Assembly: GCF_900107395.1 (NCBI RefSeq)
Contig: NZ_FNPW01000009.1
Coordinates: 231,525 to 295,524, forward strand
Source of the DNA: Pseudomonas sp. NFIX28
GTDB lineage: Bacteria > Pseudomonadota > Gammaproteobacteria > Pseudomonadales > Pseudomonadaceae
Direction: 5' to 3'
Length of the DNA stretch: 64,000 nt
In this document: one piece after another, positions 59,930 to 64,000 of the stretch
Numbering within the stretch: the stretch's first letter is position 1
How the letters are laid out: the number at the start of each line of letters is the position of its first letter
The notes under the pieces: generated by a model
What the model was told of the DNA's origin: nothing
The model's input: only the letters and a program-made list of their open reading frames with translations
Databases searched by the model: none
Translations under genes and position numbers: made by a program

Positions 59930-60394
59930 TCAGTCGGAGAAACTGCCCTGCAAGCGCTCGGCGCGAAATTCCAGGGTTTGCGGGCGGTAGCCGGAGCGCA
60001 GCGGCGGCAGGGGCAGGCAATCTTCCCAGCTGGCGCCGGCCTGCAACTCGCCGGGGCCGCGATAGCGCGGCGCGGTGTATTGGTTATCGGCCAGGTTCAC
60101 GGTATCGCCCGGGGCGTAGGCGGCGATGCGCCAGCGCAGTTCGGTGAGCGGCACATCGTTGCCGTTGTTCATCTTCAGCAGCAGCGGACGATCCGCCGGG
60201 CAATGCTCGGGGGCATAGCTGATGCGCAACTCCAGGCGCGCCAGCTGCTGGGCTTCGCGGTTGTCCATCCACACCACCCACACCGCCACCAGGCCCAGGC
60301 CGATAGCGGCCGCCATGGACACCGGCAAGGCCTTGGCGGGGTAGCGAAGCAGCAGGATCAGCCAGGTGATAACCAGCAGAACGCCGATGAACAT
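59930..60394 (-). CDS. membrane-anchored protein of unknown function
   Basis: 154 aa. Two N-terminal helices (FIGVLLVITWLILLLRYP and VSMAAAIGLGLVAVWVVWM), then a beta-rich extracytoplasmic domain (LELRISYAPEHCPADRPLLLKMNNGN) with a conserved-looking Cys pair (EHC, EDC). Probably co-transcribed with the SDR gene 35 bp downstream. Confidence 0.7.
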   Translation of the reverse strand: MFIGVLLVITWLILLLRYPAKALPVSMAAAIGLGLVAVWVVWMDNREAQQLARLELRISYAPEHCPADRPLLLKMNNGNDVPLTELRWRIAAYAPGDTVNLADNQYTAPRYRGPGELQAGASWEDCLPLPPLRSGYRPQTLEFRAERLQGSFSD

Positions 60395-60481
60395 GAGGTG
60401 AACCTCGGGGAAATAGGAGCGGTCATCCTACCTAAGCGTAGGTGGGATTGGCCATGGTTGTGGTGGGCTGCACCCGCTTCT

Positions 60482-60800
60482 GTAGGAGCGGCCGGTCGAC
60501 GCTCGATTGCCCGCGATGACGCCCGTCCTGGCGCTGCATTTTTTGGATGGGATACATATCCATTCCTGCGGTAACGGCCGCTTATGGTTTCGCCCTTACG
60601 ACGAGTCACTTTTGGCAAACGCCCGGAATGCCGGCCCAGCCAAAATCAAAAGCTGCTCCATGCGCGACCTACCGGTCGGCGCTTTGTAGCCGCTGCCGAG
60701 CTCGCGAGGCTGCGATCGACCCCGCAGGGGGCGCAGGGATTTTGAAACCGCTGGAGGACCTTCGGTCCTATCGCAGCCTCGCAGGCTCGGCAGCGGCTAC
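60482..60800. repeat. REP remnants and a REP pair
   Basis: A lone arm GTAGGAGCGGCC at 60482, and a complete doublet at 60686-60800 (GTAGCCGCTGCCGAGCTCGCG against CGCAGGCTCGGCAGCGGCTAC, again with matching changes in both arms). The 423 bp from 60395 to 60817 contain no convincing gene. Confidence 0.75.
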
Positions 60801-60817
60801 AGGGATTGAAGTGCTCG

Positions 60818-61093
60818 TCAGCTCAAGTACTGGCTGCCACGAATACGCCGGCCAAGTACGTCCAGCAGGTCGCAACCGTCACGCAGCAAGATGGCGCTGG
60901 CATGGGCGATTTGCGTGAGGTCTGTAGCATCGGCGTCGCAAGTGTCCATGTGGCTCAGGCTTTCCATCAGTTGGGTCACCGCGAGGATGCGATAAGCGGC
61001 GCTGGCATGGAGTTCGTCCAAGGGCGCGCGGGTGTCGATGAATAGGGTGGGGTTGGAGGATTCGTTACTGGTGAGGGCTATGCGGTCGGTCAT
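60818..61093 (-). CDS. small protein, DUF3077/DUF6124-like
   Basis: 91 aa, cytosolic and mostly helical (APLDELHASAAYRILAVTQLMESLSHM, then LTQIAHASAILLRDGCDLLDVLGRR). The pattern is like that of small Pseudomonas DUF3077-type proteins, but similarity is modest. GGGAGCCTCCC-like SD (AGCCTCCC on the minus strand) precedes the ATG at 61093. Confidence 0.6.
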   Translation of the reverse strand: MTDRIALTSNESSNPTLFIDTRAPLDELHASAAYRILAVTQLMESLSHMDTCDADATDLTQIAHASAILLRDGCDLLDVLGRRIRGSQYLS

Positions 61094-61350
61094 GGGAGGC
61101 TCCAAAAGAAAACAGAGTTGAAAAAACTGCGTTCCTGAGAAAACAACCGAGCCGTCAAACCCGATCACGAATGAGTCGTGACAGGCGCGAGGATAGGGAG
61201 CAGCAGGTGGGTGGTCAACTCGATATGTGTAGCCCGAAGTGACTTCAGAGAGCTCTTGTGAGAGCAATCCCAATAGTCATGGCATTTTCTGTAGAAGTAC
61301 TACCGTGACAATCCCTACCATGTTCGTGAAGCCAGACTGAGGATGAGCGC

Positions 61351-62064
61351 TTGTTCAGAAAATTTTCATTTGTTCTGCGTTTCGACAAACAGCAGATATC
61401 CGCGGTCTCGCATAAGGCGCAGTTGGAAAGGGCCGAGCGCTTTCTCAAAGGCCTTGGCGAGATTCATCCTCTGCTGCGGGACTGGTATCTGCAGGGCGGT
61501 TCCAGGGAGGAATCGCTGCGCAAGCGGATCAATGACGACTTCGAGTCTCTGCGTGAAGAGGCCCGGAGCAACCATAACGACGACTTCCCCACGAAATTGC
61601 AGTTTTCCGTGTGGAATGGCCTGGATGATCCCCTGAAGGGTGGGTTGGCCTTTCATTACAACGCACACGACCTGGATTCAGTCGCCAGCATGCGCTTCGA
61701 AGATGGCGGGGCGCTTGTGGCAGCCATTCCCGATGTGAAACCGGTAGTGATCAGGGTGATTCAGTTGGCTGTTGAACTGTGGCCTGAACTTGACTGGTGT
61801 GTGCTGGCGCCAAAAGACCACTATTTGCGCACCAAGGTGTTCAAGGACCGGCAGACCGTCGGCTGGGTCGGGTTTTGTCCACACGTGTTGCGGGCCGGGG
61901 ATTTTCCGAGCGCCGACCAGCTCATCGACATTCCAAAACGCGGCACGCTGATCGTGAGTTGTCCACAGGTGATGGATGAGGGCAAACGGGCTGATGTCCA
62001 GCGAGTTGCGGAGATCGATATCAAGTTGGTGGAGCTGGGGTATTTACCGCTGTTCATGAACTAG
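61351..62064 (+). CDS. Imm52-family immunity protein
   Basis: 237 aa, cytosolic alpha/beta. FVLRFDKQQISAVSHKAQLERAERFLKGLGEIHPLLRDWYLQGGSREESL, SVWNGLDD and the C-terminal VGWVGFCPHVL ... GTLIVSCPQVMDE agree with the Imm52 family, which protects against polymorphic toxins. The start is a TTG at 61351 with GAGGA 7 nt before; the ATG at 61343 is out of frame. Base composition is lower in GC than the core genes. No toxin gene is adjacent, so it is an orphan antitoxin. Confidence 0.72.
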   Translation: MFRKFSFVLRFDKQQISAVSHKAQLERAERFLKGLGEIHPLLRDWYLQGGSREESLRKRINDDFESLREEARSNHNDDFPTKLQFSVWNGLDDPLKGGLAFHYNAHDLDSVASMRFEDGGALVAAIPDVKPVVIRVIQLAVELWPELDWCVLAPKDHYLRTKVFKDRQTVGWVGFCPHVLRAGDFPSADQLIDIPKRGTLIVSCPQVMDEGKRADVQRVAEIDIKLVELGYLPLFMN

Positions 62065-62176
62065 GTCGGTGAGCCTCGCCCGGGCACAAAAGAATCCCTC
62101 CATCCAGCCGGCTGCCGATAGGAACCACAGCCAGTTGGAAGGTGCTGCGACAGTGCTACCGTACCCGCGCGTCACG

Positions 62177-62572
62177 TCAGTGCTTAGTCAGTTTCAACAA
62201 CGCATACATGATCGAGCCCCAGACCAGAAGCACGACATCCATCCAGTTTCTGATGGTCAGCAGACGCTGGAGATGGGGAGGGAAGTTGTCTATGTCTTCC
62301 GAGGAAAGGAAGCCTCTGTGAACCGCAGGGCCAGGCCAAAGCATCGATCCTCGAACGGCGGCCAGCATTACAAAGTGGGTGAACCATCCCTCGTAGGGAA
62401 GGCTCTCGGCCCAGCGATAAAAGTGTTGGCTACGCTGCAGGGCTTCCAGCATTTCTCTCAGGTAGCGACGGCTCAGGTAGCAGCTGAATGAGAGGTTTAT
62501 TACGCACAGTAGAAGCGGACTGGCGACCAGTACGAGGCCTAACCATGAATACCAAAAACTCTTTGCCATCAT
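62177..62572 (-). CDS. two-helix membrane protein, immunity-like paralog 3
   Basis: 131 aa. TM1 (FWYSWLGLVLVASPLLLCVINL) is followed by SCYLSRRYLREMLEALQRSQHFYRWAESLPYEGWF, VRGSMLWPGPAVHRGFLSSEDIDNFPPHLQRLL and a C-terminal helix (VVLLVWGSIMYALLKL). The same pattern is shared by two genes upstream. An immunity role to a membrane-acting effector is inferred from position only. ATG at 62572 or 62569. Confidence 0.65.
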   Translation of the reverse strand: MMAKSFWYSWLGLVLVASPLLLCVINLSFSCYLSRRYLREMLEALQRSQHFYRWAESLPYEGWFTHFVMLAAVRGSMLWPGPAVHRGFLSSEDIDNFPPHLQRLLTIRNWMDVVLLVWGSIMYALLKLTKH

Positions 62573-62599
62573 GGTCGGATTACCCCGTAAATAACTTCC

Positions 62600-62695
62600 T
62601 CAGTTCTTTCCCGGCTCATCACCTGAATAACTGTCTTGGATGCCTTCATCCCACAAGACGTGTAAAGCTCCATAGAGGTCATCAGCTATCCAACT
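62600..62695 (-). pseudogene. coding tail fragment between the paralogs (...DEPGKN)
   Basis: A 31-codon open stretch after a TGA, reading DDLYGALHVLWDEGIQDSY...GKN, looks like a protein C-terminus rather than random sequence and overlaps the stop of paralog 2 in another frame. It ends 28 bp before paralog 3. I read it as the leftover end of a lost gene, perhaps a toxin. Confidence 0.35.
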
Positions 62696-63104
62696 TCAAA
62701 AATGTATACACAATGGCTGTCCATAGGATCACAACGCCGTCCAACGTGTTTTTTACAGTCAGAAGGTGTTTCAGCCGTGGAGGGAAATTGCGTACATCCT
62801 TTGCACAAAGAAAGCCTCTACGAACTCCGGCGTTAGGGAAGAGCATCATTCCTCGAACGCTGACAAACATCAGAATGCGCTCGAACCATCCCTGATAGGG
62901 AAGCTTGTCGATCCATCCATAGAAGTAAGAGCTCTCCTGCATGGCTACCAGCATCTCTTTCAAGTGGCGGCGACTCAGGTAGTAGCTGAATGTAAGGCTT
63001 GTGGCAGCTAGCAGTATTGGACATACCAAAAGTCCGAAAGCGGGCCAGGAGTGCCAGAATTGTTGTCCCGTCATGGTGAGGTTTTTTTGCAAAAGCGTGT
63101 TCAT
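62682..63104 (-). CDS. two-helix membrane protein, immunity-like paralog 2
   Basis: 140 aa, same family: FGLLVCPILLAATSLTFSYYLSRRHLKEMLVAMQESSYFYGW, LPYQGWF, VRGMMLFPNAGVRRGFL and NFPPRLKHLL, ending in helix VVILWTAIVYTFLKL. The ATG at 63104 overlaps, as ATGA, the stop of the tail fragment before it, which supports this start over the ATG at 63074. Immunity function is inferred. Confidence 0.65.
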   Translation of the reverse strand: MNTLLQKNLTMTGQQFWHSWPAFGLLVCPILLAATSLTFSYYLSRRHLKEMLVAMQESSYFYGWIDKLPYQGWFERILMFVSVRGMMLFPNAGVRRGFLCAKDVRNFPPRLKHLLTVKNTLDGVVILWTAIVYTFLKLDS

Positions 63105-63166
63105 TTTTCTTCGGGCAGGGCACCGGAATGTGTTTTGATCAGTGGCTCAGGCGGGTGACTAAAGCT
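63101..63166 (-). pseudogene. coding tail fragment coupled to paralog 2 (...ALPEEK)
   Basis: A 21-codon open stretch HPPEPLIKTHSGALPEEK after a TAA whose TGA overlaps the start of paralog 2 by the ATGA arrangement. Such coupling is expected for a toxin followed by its immunity gene, so this may be the remaining end of a toxin. Confidence 0.35.
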
Positions 63167-63539
63167 TTATCAGCAGATATACAAGCGCACCCCACACGAT
63201 AATCACCCCATCGAGAAAGTTCTGCGCTTTTAAAAGGCGCTTATATTGCGGAGGGAAGTTGCGCACATCGTAAGGGGAAATTATTCCCTTACGTATTCCT
63301 GGCTCTGGCCAAAACAACATGCCTCTGAGTTTCGCGAACATCAAATAGCGAGGATGCCATTCCAGATAAGGCAGGTAGGTTACCCAGCCAGCGAAATAGC
63401 TACTCCCCTTTAGCGCATCCAACATCTTTTCGAGGTAACGTCGACTCAGGTAGTAGTTGGATAGGAGACTGATGAGAGCAAGCAGAATTGGGCATCCCGT
63501 CAGGGTTAGGATTATTAGGGGAGGGAGTTTATAGATCAT
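63159..63539 (-). CDS. two-helix membrane protein, immunity-like paralog 1
   Basis: 126 aa: TM1 (IILTLTGCPILLALISLLSNYYL), SRRYLEKMLDALKGSSYFAGW, LPYLEWHPRYLMFAKLRGMLFWPEPGIRKGI, DVRNFPPQYKRLL, TM2 (LDGVIIVWGALVYLLIKL). Its ATG at 63539 overlaps (ATGA) the stop codon of the effector-like tail, so the two were translated together. Confidence 0.68.
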   Translation of the reverse strand: MIYKLPPLIILTLTGCPILLALISLLSNYYLSRRYLEKMLDALKGSSYFAGWVTYLPYLEWHPRYLMFAKLRGMLFWPEPGIRKGIISPYDVRNFPPQYKRLLKAQNFLDGVIIVWGALVYLLIKL

Positions 63540-63670
63540 TGAGCATCCACTTCGTAAAGTACTTCTCCAAAGACTTTTCCCGCTGCACCACCTGCTGTTG
63601 TGCCTATCCATGAGCCGGCACCTACGATTAGCGCTGCACAGATAACCCCACCGACTCCGGTAGTGAACTG
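63536..63670 (-). pseudogene. C-terminal fragment of a glycine-zipper effector-like protein
   Basis: The last ~44 codons read GVGGVICAALIVGAGSWI followed by GTTAGGAAGKVFGEVLYEVDAQ and a stop. Glycine-zipper membrane segments ending in EVLYE are typical of large secreted (type VI) effectors of Pseudomonas. The frame is lost where IS-like sequence begins near 63670; the 5' part is either deleted or beyond the right edge. Confidence 0.55.
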
Positions 63671-64000
63671 GCCTAATAATTCTGGACACCTCAATCGGGC
63701 GCTATGATGGCGTCCAAATCTGAGGTGTTTGGATATGCGTAATTCTTATTCCAGTGAGTTCAAACTCAAGGCGGCCAGCATGGTGTTGGACGAGGGGCTA
63801 TCGGTTCCCGAGGTCTGCGCCAGTTTGAGTGTTGGCCCTACGGCTCTGCGTCGCTGGGTTGAACAGGTTCGTCAGGAGCGCCAGGGATCGACTCCGGTCG
63901 GGGCCAAGGCGATTACCGCCGATCAGCGAGAAATCCAACAACTCAAAGCCTTGCTCAGGCAAAAAGACCGGGATATCGAAATCCTAAAAAAGGCCAGTGC
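63669..64000 (+). mobile_element. IS3-family element, left part
   Basis: It begins around 63669 (TGGCCTAATAATTCTGGACA, probable end region) and runs past the window. It carries an OrfA-type transposase start and interrupts the effector tail gene. The exact terminal repeat cannot be fixed without the other end. Confidence 0.65.
63735..64000 (+). CDS. IS3-family transposase OrfA, partial
   Basis: 88 codons are visible: RNSYSSEFKLKAASMVLDEG and VPEVCASLSVGPTALRRWVEQ form the Tnp_1 helix-turn-helix, then a leucine-zipper segment (REIQQLKALLRQKDRDIEILKKAS). This is OrfA of IS3-type elements; the frame-shifted OrfB would follow beyond the edge. Confidence 0.88.
   Translation, partial: MRNSYSSEFKLKAASMVLDEGLSVPEVCASLSVGPTALRRWVEQVRQERQGSTPVGAKAITADQREIQQLKALLRQKDRDIEILKKAS

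Noticed and set aside
60507..60689. 60-codon plus-strand frame
   Set aside because: No ribosome site, no domain, lies in REP-rich intergenic DNA.

Overview
The window is GC-rich chromosomal DNA from a fluorescent-group Pseudomonas (P. fluorescens / protegens / chlororaphis type). The evidence is the codon use, the hmgABC tyrosine branch, a short LOV protein very close to that of P. putida, DUF3509 and YebG-type proteins, and many copies of the two palindromic REP families typical of this group (GTAGCCGCTGCC... and GTAGGAGCGAGGCTTGCC...). No rRNA, tRNA or CRISPR array was seen.

Layout. 1-4.7 kb: folE (cut by the edge) and folM for pterins, a membrane-anchored monooxygenase-like protein, a MerR regulator with a degenerate B12-type sensor domain, a PilZ-like protein, a short LOV blue-light receptor and a flavodoxin. 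Together these look like a light-response locus. 4.6-6.7 kb: cidR with the cidAB holin-like pair. 6.8-16.5 kb: a catabolic-looking block (class II aldolase, Asp-nucleophile hydrolase, SDR, small membrane protein, DUF1302 barrel, DUF1329 partner) ending in a large MalT/LuxR ATPase regulator, with a candidate antisense-strand sRNA in the middle. 16.5-22.9 kb: tandem repeats, hmgR, hmgABC and an aromatic-acid MFS transporter. 22.9-29.6 kb: GNAT, methyltransferase, SirB1-like protein, then leucine dehydrogenase with a branched-chain-type 2-oxoacid dehydrogenase E1a/E1b/E2 operon. 29.6-31.1 kb: an AT-rich patch with a PixA/AidA-family gene and LexA-controlled yebG. 31.5-37.1 kb: psiE, a DUF3509 gene, serine transporter and serine dehydratase with a LysR regulator, and an HPF-family gene. 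37.4-43.9 kb: fecA, fecR, fecI (ferric citrate) and a divergent, probably Fur-controlled DUF3649/PepSY/DUF3325 operon. 44-49 kb: PBP4-type DacB, AraC regulator with DMT exporter, D-2-hydroxyacid dehydrogenase. 49.2-55.3 kb: LysR regulator divergent from an outer-membrane lipoprotein/FUSC/DUF1656/HlyD efflux operon. 55.4-58.8 kb: three tandem paralogous Sel1-like lipoproteins, all read as starting at TTG. 59-61 kb: SDR, a membrane protein, a small regulator-like protein.

The right end (61.3-64 kb) is the most accessory-looking part. It holds an Imm52-type immunity gene, then three tandem two-helix membrane paralogs on the minus strand. The first two starts overlap (ATGA) the stop codons of coding tails, and the third follows another tail. 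The outermost tail is the C-terminus of a glycine-zipper effector-like protein that is interrupted by an IS3-family element running off the edge. I read this as a decayed effector/immunity array, probably of a type VI secretion system. It is the best candidate for something undescribed, followed by the LOV/LitR locus, the TTG-start lipoprotein family and the sRNA candidate.
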